Source: Streptosporangiales bacterium | GTDB lineage: Bacteria; Actinomycetota; Actinomycetes; Streptosporangiales; WHST01 | Length of the DNA: 35,358 nt | Assembly (NCBI GenBank): GCA_009379955.1 | Contig: WHST01000066.1 | Coordinates: 1 to 35,358, forward strand | Reading direction: 5' to 3' | Program-made: the position numbers and the translations under genes | Shown: positions 16,500-24,926 of the stretch, piece after piece | Position numbering within the stretch: the first letter of the stretch is position 1 | Layout: the number at the start of each line of letters is the position of its first letter | Notes under the pieces: generated by a model | Told to the model about the DNA's origin: nothing | What the model saw: only the letters and a program-made list of their open reading frames with translations | Databases searched by the model: none

Positions 16500-17338
16500 G
16501 GGGCGAGCCACCTTTCGAAGCGGTACATCAGCTTGATCAGTGTCATGCCGATGATGGCCAGCACGAACACGCCCAACCACACGTCCGCGGTGGCGAAGTT
16601 CTGCGAGGCGGTGAAGACCATGTGGCCGAGTCCCGCGCGGGCACCGAAGAACTCGGCGACCACGACCGCGATCAGCGCGCGTCCGACGGCGAGCCGCAGG
16701 CCGGTCACGATGAACGGCACGGCCGACGGGATCAGCACCTTGGTGAAGATCTGGAACCGGCCGGCACCGAAGGAGTGCGCGCACTCGATCAGGTTGCGGT
16801 CGGTCGTCTTGATGCCTGCGGCGGTGTTGATGATCACGGGGAAGATCGCCAGCGTGATGACGACCGCGACCTTCGCCGTCAACCCGATGCCGAAGACCAC
16901 GATGAACAGCGGCGCCAGTGCGATGAGCGGAGTGGAGTAGAGCGCCGACACCCACGGGTCGAGGAAGTCGAAGACCACCTTGGACGTCGCCATGAGCACG
17001 CCGATCACCACACCGGCGATCGACGCGATGACGAAGCCGATCGTGAAGCCCTGGAAGCTCGCGAAGAAGTCCGTCCAGAGCTGGCCCGAGCGCAGCGACG
17101 TCACGAACGCCTCGACGATCTCGCCGAGCGACGCCATGACGAGTCCGCTCGCGTTGGCCGCGGCGATCTGCCAGATACCGAGGCCGAGGAGCACGGTCAG
17201 GACGGTGTGGACGAGCACCGACCGTCTTCGGTACAGCCCTACCAGGCCGCGTCGCTCCGTCGCCTCGACCGGGACGAACGCACCGACCTCCCGCGCGTCG
17301 TCGTCGGACGTCGTGCCCGTCACCTTGCCCGGCATCAT
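16475..17338 (-). CDS. ABC transporter permease (NitT/TauT/SsuC type)
   Basis: The 287-residue protein has an N-terminal cytoplasmic tail, then about six membrane helices starting at VLVHTVLTVLLGLGIWQIAAA. The cytoplasmic EAA loop near ECAHSFGAGRFQIFTKVLIPSAVPFIVTG contacts the ATPase. It is the first gene of the importer operon. Of two adjacent ATGs, 17338 is used because GGAGGAGG lies at the best distance. The longer GTG reading at 17365 would put the operator-like palindrome inside the gene. It is probably controlled from the short region 17339-17425. Confidence 0.92.
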   Translation of the reverse strand: MMPGKVTGTTSDDDAREVGAFVPVEATERRGLVGLYRRRSVLVHTVLTVLLGLGIWQIAAANASGLVMASLGEIVEAFVTSLRSGQLWTDFFASFQGFTIGFVIASIAGVVIGVLMATSKVVFDFLDPWVSALYSTPLIALAPLFIVVFGIGLTAKVAVVITLAIFPVIINTAAGIKTTDRNLIECAHSFGAGRFQIFTKVLIPSAVPFIVTGLRLAVGRALIAVVVAEFFGARAGLGHMVFTASQNFATADVWLGVFVLAIIGMTLIKLMYRFERWLAPWRDFKMP

Positions 17339-17361
17339 CGAGGCCTCCTCCGAAGAGCCAT

Positions 17362-17386
17362 GCACATTACACAGTGCAGTATGTGC
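17362..17386. promoter_or_regulatory. Operator-like palindrome before ABC importer operon
   Basis: GCACAT (17362-17367) and ATGTGC (17381-17386) form an inverted repeat centred in the 87-bp gap upstream of the permease. Its centre contains ACAGTGCA (17371-17378), which also occurs at 19369-19376 before the cyclase operon. This is a candidate site for the nearby IclR regulator (inference). Confidence 0.5.
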
Positions 17387-17425
17387 GCGGGGATGGCCGT
17401 CCGTCCATAGCTCGCGACACGACGG

Positions 17426-18304
17426 TCAGGACTCGGCGAGAATCGGGTTGGCCGCGAAGACCTCTTTGCGCCGCCAGTCCCGCAGCGTCCCCGGCTTGGT
17501 CCGCCACGGCGACTCACCCACGACCGTGCGGTCATGCTCCGCGCGCAGCCAGCGGATCCTGTCGATGTCGACCGTCGCGAGGTGGACGCCCTCGGCGTGC
17601 TCCTCGAGGAGAATCTGCTCGGGCCCGCAGATCATCGCGAACGCCTTGCGTCCCTCCTCGGGGATGTTCGAGCACAGTGCCGTGTACGCGAGGTTCTCGA
17701 TCGCACGCGCCCACGCGAGCGTGCGCCAGGTCGCGTAGAGCGCGCCGCCGTAACCGCCGGGGAGCCGCTCCGGTCCGATCAGCCCTGCCGGCAGCAGGAT
17801 GACCTCCGCCCCCTTCAGGGCGAGGATCCGTGCCTGCTCGGGGGCGTAGACCTCGCTGCACATGAGCAGACCCACCGTGCCGAGCTCCGTCTCGAAGACC
17901 GGCAGGTCGTCGGCCGGTACCCAGTCGAAGTCCCAGTACGCGCCGCCGCGGTAGATCCAGGGCGCATGGGCGGGGACGGTCCGCCGGTAGCGCCCCACCT
18001 CCACGCCGTCGGGCCCGAACAGCGCGAGCGTGTTGAAGCAGCGGACACCCTCCTCGTCGAGCGGTTCGGCGAACCCGCCGACGAGGTAGACGCCGTTGTC
18101 GCGCGCGATCTCCGCCAGCTCCCGGTCCGGAGTCCACCGGATCGGACTGCGCCACGACCCGGGGAACGTCTCGGGCAGGCAGACGAGCTGCGCTCCGCCC
18201 TCCGCGGCGCGTCGCACGTACGCGGCCGCGGCGGCGAGGTTGGCCTCCGCGGCGTCGTCGCCGAAGCGGGTGAGGGTGTTGACGACTGCGAGGGTGAATG
18301 GCAT
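17426..18304 (-). CDS. Nitrilase/carbon-nitrogen hydrolase superfamily protein
   Basis: The 292-residue product has the CN-hydrolase fold. Catalytic Glu45 is in VCLPETFPG and Cys149 in GLLMCSEVYAPE. The segment GRYRRTVPAHAPWIYRGG aligns with the KYRKxxPW region of aliphatic amidases. Its catalytic Lys position is Arg108 here, an unusual replacement that could alter or abolish normal amidase activity. The tail is extended (DRIRWLRAEHDRTVVGESPWRTK). The gene starts 6 nt after the cyclase stop, so the pair forms an operon. A role in hydrolysing an amide or nitrile intermediate is inference. Confidence 0.85.
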   Translation of the reverse strand: MPFTLAVVNTLTRFGDDAAEANLAAAAAYVRRAAEGGAQLVCLPETFPGSWRSPIRWTPDRELAEIARDNGVYLVGGFAEPLDEEGVRCFNTLALFGPDGVEVGRYRRTVPAHAPWIYRGGAYWDFDWVPADDLPVFETELGTVGLLMCSEVYAPEQARILALKGAEVILLPAGLIGPERLPGGYGGALYATWRTLAWARAIENLAYTALCSNIPEEGRKAFAMICGPEQILLEEHAEGVHLATVDIDRIRWLRAEHDRTVVGESPWRTKPGTLRDWRRKEVFAANPILAES

Positions 18305-18310
18305 CGCGAC

Positions 18311-19279
18311 CTACTTCACGGCGAGAGGATTCAGCGGGGACCCGACCGCGGCGGTGAACGGCAGGGGCGGGCCGCAGAACATGAACTCGTACACGCTGTC
18401 ACCGGCGCAGTCGTCGGCGATCGCCTCGAGGTCGAAGATCTCGCCGACCCACAGGCCCATGTGCACGATGAAGACGATGTGCAGGGGCTGGAAGACGTCG
18501 GGGGTCTCGTTGGGGCGCACCTCCATGCCCCACGTGTCGGTCGCGACCGCGGCGATGTCGCGCTCGGCGATCCAGTCGACGCTTGCGAGCCCGAGGCCGG
18601 GAGCGGCGCCTCCCGCGTAGTCGCCCCACCGTCCGGCGGCGCGCACCGACGCCATGACCCCGGTGCGGACGAAGACGAAGTCGCCGGCGCCGACCTCGAC
18701 GCCGCCGAACTCGGCGGCCCGCTGCAGGTCGTCCGCCCCGATGGCCGTCCCGGGCTCGAGCCAGGACAGGCCCTGGCTCCGCGGGACGTCGAGCAGGACG
18801 CCACGACCGACCATGCTGTCGGCGCCGTTGCAGATGTCGTTCTTCAACGCACCCTTGCTGCTGACCTGGTCGGCGCTGTAGCCGTTGTAGATCATGTCGT
18901 CGTAGACGACGTGGGCCAGCGAGTCCCACTGGGTGCCGCTCTGCAGCGGCATGATGACGATGTCGTCGGTGCCGCGGAAGTACTTGTCGACGCCCCCGTA
19001 GAAGTCCCTGACCGACGTCCCGACGAGCGCGTCGGCGCCGTCGCGCGTCATCAGGTGGATCGGGTTGAACCTGTTGAACGTGCCCTGCTGCGGCCCGTGC
19101 TCGTCGAACGGCAGGGCCATCGAGACGACCCGACCGGAGCGGACGAGGCGCGAGGCGGCGACGACCTGTTCCGGCCCGACCAGGTTGAGCGTGCCGCGCT
19201 GGTCGTCGGGACCCCACCGACCCCAGTTGGTGTGCCGACGGCACAGCTCCTTGACGGTCTCGATGGTCGGTTCCGCCAT
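18311..19279 (-). CDS. Cyclase family protein (PF04199-like hydrolase)
   Basis: The 322-residue product belongs to the cyclase/kynurenine-formamidase-like family of metal hydrolases that open cyclic or N-acyl substrates. The usual metal motif H-x-G-T-H-x-D-x3-H appears as QSGTQWDSLAH (113-123), with Gln in place of the first two His but Asp119 and His123 kept. Other conserved parts are NWGRWGPDDQRGTLNLVGPE, VGRGVLLDVPRSQG and DTWGMEVRPNE. The ATG at 19279 follows GGAGGAGAG. It is the first gene of a two-gene operon with the nitrilase homologue. The promoter holds GTCTC and ACAGTGCA words. Confidence 0.88.
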   Translation of the reverse strand: MAEPTIETVKELCRRHTNWGRWGPDDQRGTLNLVGPEQVVAASRLVRSGRVVSMALPFDEHGPQQGTFNRFNPIHLMTRDGADALVGTSVRDFYGGVDKYFRGTDDIVIMPLQSGTQWDSLAHVVYDDMIYNGYSADQVSSKGALKNDICNGADSMVGRGVLLDVPRSQGLSWLEPGTAIGADDLQRAAEFGGVEVGAGDFVFVRTGVMASVRAAGRWGDYAGGAAPGLGLASVDWIAERDIAAVATDTWGMEVRPNETPDVFQPLHIVFIVHMGLWVGEIFDLEAIADDCAGDSVYEFMFCGPPLPFTAAVGSPLNPLAVK

Positions 19280-19362
19280 CTGCTCTCCTCCGCGTCGGTG
19301 CGGTCGGCTCGAGACGTCGGAAGCCGGACCGCGACAGGTGCACGCGGCGCGGTCCGAGAATC

Positions 19363-19386
19363 GTCTCAACAGTGCAACAGTGTCTC
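19363..19386. promoter_or_regulatory. Cyclase-operon promoter repeats
   Basis: Two GTCTC words (19363-19367, 19382-19386) flank a perfect tandem duplication of CAACAGTG (19367-19374 and 19375-19382). On the minus strand the second GTCTC belongs to AACGAGACACTG, like the motif near 7485. The 199-bp gap 19280-19478 otherwise holds no gene. Confidence 0.5.
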
Positions 19387-19478
19387 GTTATTCAGTGTCA
19401 CCCGCGGACGTGTGCTCGCGCAAGGGGGCGCGCGGGACTTACGACGGAAACGGGTGCGCGCCGCGGGGCGCGGCTGCG

Positions 19479-20291
19479 TCAGCCCTCCGGGGTGACGGCG
19501 TGGCCGAGGCGGGCGGAGAGCTGGCGGCTCGCGGACCGGACGGCGTCGGCGATCTCGGGGGCCAGGCGCACGTCGAACCGCTGCGCCGGGCAGGTCAACA
19601 CGATCGACCCCCGGCAGACGCCGCCGGCCGAGAAGAAGGGGGCGGCGATGGCGCAGCCGCCGATCACCCGCTCCCCCATGCTCATCGAGTAGCCGCGACT
19701 GCGGTCCTCGCCGATCTGGCGGCGCAGCTCGTCGGGCTCGGTGATCGTCTGCGACGTCACCGAGGCGAGCTCGGTGCGCTCGATGACCTCCTCGAACTCC
19801 TCGGGCGACAGTCCGGCGAGGATGGCGCGCCCACCGGCCCCCGCGTGCAACGGCGAGCGCTCGCCGACGTCGATGACGTAACGCACGGTGTGGTCGCAGT
19901 CGACCTTCTCCCGGAACATGATCTGGTCGAGCTCGCGGGTCGCGAGGTAGCAGGTCTCGTCGAAGCGGGCAGCGAGCGTACGGACGATCGGCTCGGCCGC
20001 CTCCCACATCGTGTCGCGGCCGTGGATGGTCGCGGCGAGAGCGAACAGGCGCGGCCCCGCGCGGAACCGTCCCGACACCTCCGACTGCTCGGCCACACCG
20101 AGCTCGCACAGCTGGTCGAACAGCCGCGACACCGCGCTCTTGTCGATGCCGGTGTCGCGCGCCAGCTCGCGCACGCCGATGCCGTGCTCGTGCGCGGCGA
20201 GCGCCTCGAGCAGACTCACGAGCTTGCTCGCCGTGCTGTGCCTGGTGAGGCGTTCCTCGGCCAGGCTCACGACCGTGACACCACCTGCCAC
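19479..20291 (-). CDS. IclR family transcriptional regulator
   Basis: The 270-residue product has an N-terminal winged helix (STASKLVSLLEALAAHEHGIGVRELARDTGIDKSAVSRLFDQL, about residues 19-62) and a C-terminal IclR effector domain. Conserved parts include SPLHAGAGGRAILAGLSPEE and SRGYSMSMGERVIGGCAIAAPFF. Such proteins control catabolic operons in response to small acids or aromatics. Its position between the acyl-CoA synthetase and the cyclase operon suggests local regulation. The GTG at 20291 follows GGGGAGGTCGCG. The overlapping ATG at 20293 is in another frame and terminates quickly. Confidence 0.9.
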   Translation of the reverse strand: MAGGVTVVSLAEERLTRHSTASKLVSLLEALAAHEHGIGVRELARDTGIDKSAVSRLFDQLCELGVAEQSEVSGRFRAGPRLFALAATIHGRDTMWEAAEPIVRTLAARFDETCYLATRELDQIMFREKVDCDHTVRYVIDVGERSPLHAGAGGRAILAGLSPEEFEEVIERTELASVTSQTITEPDELRRQIGEDRSRGYSMSMGERVIGGCAIAAPFFSAGGVCRGSIVLTCPAQRFDVRLAPEIADAVRSASRQLSARLGHAVTPEG

Positions 20292-20343
20292 ATCGCGACC
20301 TCCCCGTATATGCGGAAACGGACGTCACCATACTCCGTCGGCA

Positions 20344-21941
20344 TCAGGCTCGCCTGACGTCTGGTTCGCGTTCGACGCGGACGCCGAGCGCCCCCGGCAC
20401 CAGGTCGCGCAACCTCGCCTTCTGCACCTTCGCCGTCGGCGTCTTCGGCAGCTCGCCGTCGACGAACTCAAGGTAACGAGGCACCTTGAAGTACGCCAGG
20501 CGCTCCCGGCACCAGTCGAAGATCCCGGCCGCGTCGACGTCGGCTCCCTGGTGGCGCACGACGTAGACGAGGACCTCCTCGTCGGTCAGCTCCGACGGCA
20601 CGCCGACGACCGCGGCCTCGAGGACGCCCGGATGCTGTTCGATGATCCGCTCGACCTCCAGCGAGGAGATGTTCTCGCCACGGCGGCGGACGATGTCCTT
20701 CTTGCGGTCGACGAAGAAGTAATAGCCGTCGTCGTCGCACCAGGCACTGTCACCCGTGTGCAGCCATCCGTCGACGAGGGCGGCGGCCGTACGCTCCTCG
20801 TCGCCGAAGTACCCGGTCATCATCGCCGCGTTGCGCAGCAGCAGCTCGCCGACCACACCGGGGGCGACGTCGCGTCCCTCGTCGTCGACGATCTTCGCCT
20901 CGGTGCGCGGCACCGAGGGGTCGGGGTGATGCCGGGGCACGCCCATCGACCCGTCCCTGCGCACCTCGTCGAGCGGCTCGAGGAGGCCGAACGTCGTCTC
21001 GCTCATCCCGAACCCGGAGATCACCGTCATGTCGAACTTGCGCTCGATGTCGTCGCGCAGCTCGGGCGCGAGCGCGGGGACCCCGTACGCGAGATGCACG
21101 TCGTTGGCGCAGTCCTCGGGCGCCGGCGCCTTCTTCGACAGGATGACCGCCATGGCGCCGATCAGGTTGAAGACGTTGACCTTGTGCCGCCGTACGTCGG
21201 GCCAGAACGTGCTGGCGCTGAACCGCGGGGCGAGGACGACGGTGCCGCGCGTGCCGATGGCCCCCATGGTGGAGTACGACTGGGAGTTGATGTGGAACAG
21301 CGGCAGGCACGCGTAGATGCGCTGCCCTCGTGTCATCCGCATCCAGTACGGATACGCCTGGCCGGTGAGCACGAAGTTGCCGTGGGTCTGCATGACGCCC
21401 TTGGGGTACCCCGTCGTGCCCGAGGTGTAGATGAGGCTGATGACGTCGTCGGCGGCGAGGTCCACCCCGGGAGCGACGGGGTCGGCGGCCGCCATGGCCT
21501 CGCCGAACTCGTCATAGTCGGGGTGTGCGCCGACGACGAGGGTCTTCTCGAGCAGTGCCGAGGCGGCCGGGTCGACGGACGAGAACACGGGCAGGTGGTT
21601 CGCGCCGACGAGGGCCAGGCGCGTTCCCGAGTCGGACAGCAGGTACCCGGCCTCCGCCGCACGGAACGCGGTGTTGATCGCGACGAGGACACCGCCGATC
21701 TTGGCGAGCCCCAGCCACGCGTAGAGGAACTCCGGTGAGTTGTCGAGCATGAAGGCGACCCGCGGTCGCCCTTGCGGACACCGAGCGAGTGCCACAGCCG
21801 CGCGGCCCGGTCGATCCGCTCGCTGGCGTCGGCGTATCCCACCTCCTGCCCGTCGACCGTCCACACGAGGAACGGTGCGGCGGGCTCCTCCGCCGTGGCC
21901 TCCTCGAGGAAGGTGCGGACGTTCAGCGCGGCACGGTCCAT
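20344..21941 (-). pseudogene. AMP-dependent acyl-CoA synthetase, frameshifted
   Basis: Two frames together encode one CaiC-like acyl-CoA ligase. The first (from the ATG at 21941) gives MDRAALNVRTFLEEATAEEP to RLWHSLGVRKGD. The second gives RVAFMLDNSPEFLYAWLGLA to the end, with LIYTSGTTGYPKGVM, ISGFGMSETT, LHTGDSAWCDDDGYYFFVDRKKD, GENISSLEVE and PKTPTAKVQ intact. The switch is at about 21759-21766. Adding one base restores a 533-codon frame (the span is 1598 nt). Either the gene is recently inactivated or this is a sequencing error. An intact enzyme would activate an acid from the neighbouring hydrolases with ATP and CoA. Everything after the shift looks under selection. Confidence 0.85.
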
Positions 21942-21967
21942 GCAGGCCTCGAGACTGGTCGTGGGAC

Positions 21968-21990
21968 GAATGCGAGACGCCGTCTTATTA
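21968..21990. promoter_or_regulatory. Operator-like palindrome before acyl-CoA synthetase
   Basis: An interrupted palindrome, AATGCGAGAC-gcc-GTCTTATT, lies about 30 bp upstream of the synthetase start. It carries the same GAGAC word as other promoters in the window. The remaining gap up to 22117 shows no gene. Confidence 0.45.
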
Positions 21991-22117
21991 TCTCGACGAG
22001 CCGGTCGGATGGTCAACCGGACCGGTGACGGGGCGTACGGAGCGGGCGCCGGGACGGTCCACCGGATCCCCTGGGCCTACCCAGCCGGAGCCGCTCTACG
22101 CGGTCGACCCGGCACCC

Positions 22118-22333
22118 TTACCTGTCGGCGACGCGGACGTGGCGGAACTCGTCGCGCACGTGCGCGTTGAAGTAGCTCCCGATCGACGGGGCGGCGAGCA
22201 GCTCGTCGTGGACGCGTCTGGGAACCAGGAGGTAGCGGTAGACGTTGCCACTCACGAACTCGACCTCGAGCGTGCCGTGGTCGTCGTAGCCGACACTGCT
22301 CAGCACGCTCGAGTCGACCCGCCGACGCTTCAT
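22118..22333 (-). CDS. KTSC domain-containing protein
   Basis: This 71-residue basic protein covers one complete KTSC domain: VDSSVLSSVGYDDHGTLEVEFVSGNVYRY, then VPRRVHDELLAAPSIGSYFNAHVRDEFRHVRV. The domain is a short nucleic-acid-associated module named after the C-terminus of some lysyl-tRNA synthetases, and its stand-alone function is unknown. The ATG at 22333 is used. A GTG two codons upstream is possible. It is divergent from the HelD-type helicase across an AT-rich 120-bp region, so both could share control. Confidence 0.8.
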   Translation of the reverse strand: MKRRRVDSSVLSSVGYDDHGTLEVEFVSGNVYRYLLVPRRVHDELLAAPSIGSYFNAHVRDEFRHVRVADR

Positions 22334-22379
22334 CGTCACCCGCCCCGTCCGAACGCACGCACCACGCGCCGAGGTGCGC

Positions 22380-22450
22380 TATATTTAGTCGGTTGAGGTG
22401 CACATAACGTTTGTGCGGAAACTACCAATACAAATGATAAAGGACCTGGG
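22380..22450. promoter_or_regulatory. AT-rich divergent promoter region (KTSC / helD)
   Basis: This is the most AT-rich stretch in the window. It contains TATATT (22380-22385) and the inverted repeat GCACA-taacgtt-TGTGC (22400-22416). The helicase ribosome site AAAGGA (22439-22444) lies 9 nt before its TTG start. I see no long GC-rich palindrome of the rifamycin-associated type here. Confidence 0.45.
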
Positions 22451-22453
22451 GGT

Positions 22454-24811
22454 TTGTTGTCAAACGACGAAATTCGCCGTGAGCAGGAGTACGTCTCGAT
22501 GCTCTACGGCCGGCTCGACCGGCTCCGCGAACAGACCGCCACGCGCCTGACCCGGGTCCTGCGCACGCCGGGGGGAACCCAACAGGGCAGGTTCGAGCGC
22601 GACGCGTCGACCCACCAGTACACCGAACGGCTCGCCCATCTCGACGCGGTGGAGAACGGCCTGTGCTTCGGCCGGCTCGACCTGCACGGCGACGAGCGCC
22701 GCTACGTGGGGCGTCTCGGCATCCTCGACGACGAGGGCGACCACGAGCCGCTGCTGCTCGACTGGCGCGCACCGGCGGCCCGGCCTTTCTACCTCGCCAC
22801 CGCGGCGACTCCCGAGGGGGTCATGCGGCGCAGGCACATCCGCACCAGTTTGCGCCACGTCGTCGACATCGACGACGAGGTGCTCGACGGCACCGTCGAC
22901 GGCGCGGCGGTCCACGAGGGCCCGATCGGTCGCTCCGCGCTGCTCAGCACGCTCGACGCCGACCGCACGGGGCGGATGAAGGACATCGTCGAGACGATCC
23001 AGGCGGAGCAGGACAGGATCATCAGGTCCGACCGCACCGGCGTCCTCGTCGTGGAGGGCGGGCCGGGCACGGGCAAGACGGTCGTCGCCCTGCACCGCGC
23101 GGCGTACCTGCTGTACACGCACCGCGAGCAGCTCGCCAACCGCGGCGTCCTGATCATCGGCCCGAACAGCACGTTCCTCGACTACGTCGGACAGGTCCTG
23201 CCCTCGCTCGGCGAGACCGGCGTGGTGATGTCGACCGTCGGCGACCTGTATCCGGGCGTCCGGGCGCGTGACGCCGAGCCGGCCGCCGTCGCCGAGATCA
23301 AGGGCCGGCCCGCCATGTCCGACGTGGTCGCCGCCGCGGTGGCCGACCGGCAGCGGCTGCCCGACGACGCTGTCGACGTCCCGTTCGGCACCGAGACGCT
23401 GCGCCTCGAGCCGGACACGGTCCTCGCGGCTCGCGAGCGCGCCCGCGGCGCCCGCCGGCAGCACAACCAGGCCAGGCCGACGTTCATCGCGCACGTCCTC
23501 GACGCACTGGCCGAGCAGCTCGCCGACCGGCTCGGCGACGACCCGTTCGCCGATGACCCGCTGGGCGGCGACGACGCACCGGGTGTCGGGGCCCGCCTGC
23601 TCGATGCCCCGGACGTCGAGGCCATCCGCCGCGAGATGGCGTCCGACCCGGACGTGCTCGCGGCCGTCGACGAGCTGTGGCCGAGCCTCACCCCGCACCG
23701 GCTGCTGACCGACCTGTACGCGTCCCCCGAGCAGCTCGCGTCCGCCGCACCCGACCTCGCCGACGACGAGCGTGCGCTGCTGCGCCGGGAGCCGCACGAC
23801 GGCTGGACGGCGGCCGACGTCCCCCTGCTCGACGAGGCGGCGGAGCTGCTCGGCGACGACGACGAGGCGGTCGCCGCGCGCGAACGGGCGAAGCGGGCGG
23901 CGGAGGAAGAGCAGATCGCGTACGCCCAGGGCGTGCTCGACATCTCGGCGGGATCGGGGTCGACCGACTTCGACGTCGACGAGGAATCGGAGATCCTGAC
24001 GGCGTCCGATCTGCTCGACGCCGAGGACCTGGCCAGGCGGCACGAAGACGCGCGCACGAGGACGCTCGCGGAGCGTGCCGCGGCGGACCGCACCTGGGCG
24101 TTCGGCCACGTCATCGTCGACGAGGCGCAGGAGCTCTCGGCCATGGCGTGGCGCATGGTCATGCGGCGCTGCCCCAACCGGTCGATGACGATCGTCGGTG
24201 ACCCGGCGCAGACCGGCGACCTCGCCGGCGCCTCGTCGTGGGAGCTGATGCTCGGCCCGTACCTGGCCGAGCGCTGGCGGCTCGAACGGCTGACGGTGAA
24301 CTACCGCACGTCGGCGGAGATCATGGACCTCGCCGCGGACGTGCTCGCCGCGCTCGATCCCGATCGCGACCCGCCGCGGTCGATCCGCACGGGCGGGCCA
24401 CCGCCGTGGCGGCTCAGGGCCGGTCACGGCGAGCTCGGCACGCACCTCGCCGAGGTCGTCGCGGGAGAGACCGGAGCGATCGGCGACGGCCGGCTCGCCG
24501 TCATCGCGCCCGCGGCACTCCTCGACGAGGCACGTACGGCCGTCCGCACCGCGGCGCCCGACGCGACGGCCGGCGACGTCCCCGACCTGGAGCAGCCCGT
24601 GGTGGTGCTCGGCGTCACGCAGGCCAAGGGCCTGGAGTTCGACTCGGTCGTCGTCGCCGAACCCGCCCGCATCCTGGCCGAGTCACCCCGCGGCCTGAAC
24701 GACCTGTACGTCGCGCTCACCCGGGCGACCCGCCGTCTGGGCGTCGTCCACACCGGCGAGCCCCCGAAGGTCCTGAGCGCCGCAGCCGAGGAACGGACAC
24801 CGGTGAGCTGA
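22454..24811 (+). CDS. helD: HelD/HelR-like RNA polymerase-associated UvrD-type helicase
   Basis: The 785-residue product starts with an anti-parallel coiled-coil-like arm (DEIRREQEYVSMLYGRLDRLREQ), as in HelD proteins. It continues with VGRLGILDDEGDHEPLLLDWRAPAARPFY, Walker A GGPGTGKT (202-209), Walker B HVIVDEAQELSAMAWRM, IVGDPAQTGDLAG, LTVNYRTSAEIM, VTQAKGLEFDSVVV and LYVALTRATRRLGVVH. Actinobacterial HelD/HelR frees RNA polymerase from stalled or inhibitor-bound states, and some members confer rifamycin tolerance. Which subclass this is cannot be decided here. The TTG at 22454 is chosen for its AAAGGA at 9-nt spacing. A second TTG follows directly. Confidence 0.9.
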   Translation: MLSNDEIRREQEYVSMLYGRLDRLREQTATRLTRVLRTPGGTQQGRFERDASTHQYTERLAHLDAVENGLCFGRLDLHGDERRYVGRLGILDDEGDHEPLLLDWRAPAARPFYLATAATPEGVMRRRHIRTSLRHVVDIDDEVLDGTVDGAAVHEGPIGRSALLSTLDADRTGRMKDIVETIQAEQDRIIRSDRTGVLVVEGGPGTGKTVVALHRAAYLLYTHREQLANRGVLIIGPNSTFLDYVGQVLPSLGETGVVMSTVGDLYPGVRARDAEPAAVAEIKGRPAMSDVVAAAVADRQRLPDDAVDVPFGTETLRLEPDTVLAARERARGARRQHNQARPTFIAHVLDALAEQLADRLGDDPFADDPLGGDDAPGVGARLLDAPDVEAIRREMASDPDVLAAVDELWPSLTPHRLLTDLYASPEQLASAAPDLADDERALLRREPHDGWTAADVPLLDEAAELLGDDDEAVAARERAKRAAEEEQIAYAQGVLDISAGSGSTDFDVDEESEILTASDLLDAEDLARRHEDARTRTLAERAAADRTWAFGHVIVDEAQELSAMAWRMVMRRCPNRSMTIVGDPAQTGDLAGASSWELMLGPYLAERWRLERLTVNYRTSAEIMDLAADVLAALDPDRDPPRSIRTGGPPPWRLRAGHGELGTHLAEVVAGETGAIGDGRLAVIAPAALLDEARTAVRTAAPDATAGDVPDLEQPVVVLGVTQAKGLEFDSVVVAEPARILAESPRGLNDLYVALTRATRRLGVVHTGEPPKVLSAAAEERTPVS

Positions 24812-24840
24812 CTCGTCAATAGGCTCGCCGCCCGCACCGT

Positions 24841-24926
24841 TTGATCACGTTCACGTGATCAACGTGGACTTCACCTCGTGCCGGGACGAGGTGAAGTCCA
24901 CGTCGGTGAGGTGAAGCTCCACCGAC
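24841..24926. repeat. Three stacked hairpins after helD
   Basis: A perfect 10-bp palindrome with a 2-nt centre (24841-24862, arm TTGATCACGT) is followed immediately by a perfect 17-bp inverted repeat (24863-24879 against 24886-24902, loop 24880-24885). A weaker 7-bp hairpin (GTCGGTG/CACCGAC) starts at 24902. The word GAGGTGAAG recurs in the second and third elements. This is a strong terminator candidate for helD. The rest of the gap to 25037 shows no gene. Confidence 0.6.

Noticed and set aside
17534-19495. 653-codon plus-strand open frame
   Set aside because: Antisense to the nitrilase and cyclase genes, with no recognisable domain.
22380-22453. Rifamycin-associated promoter element before the helicase
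   Set aside because: No matching GC-rich palindrome seen; the region is AT-rich instead.
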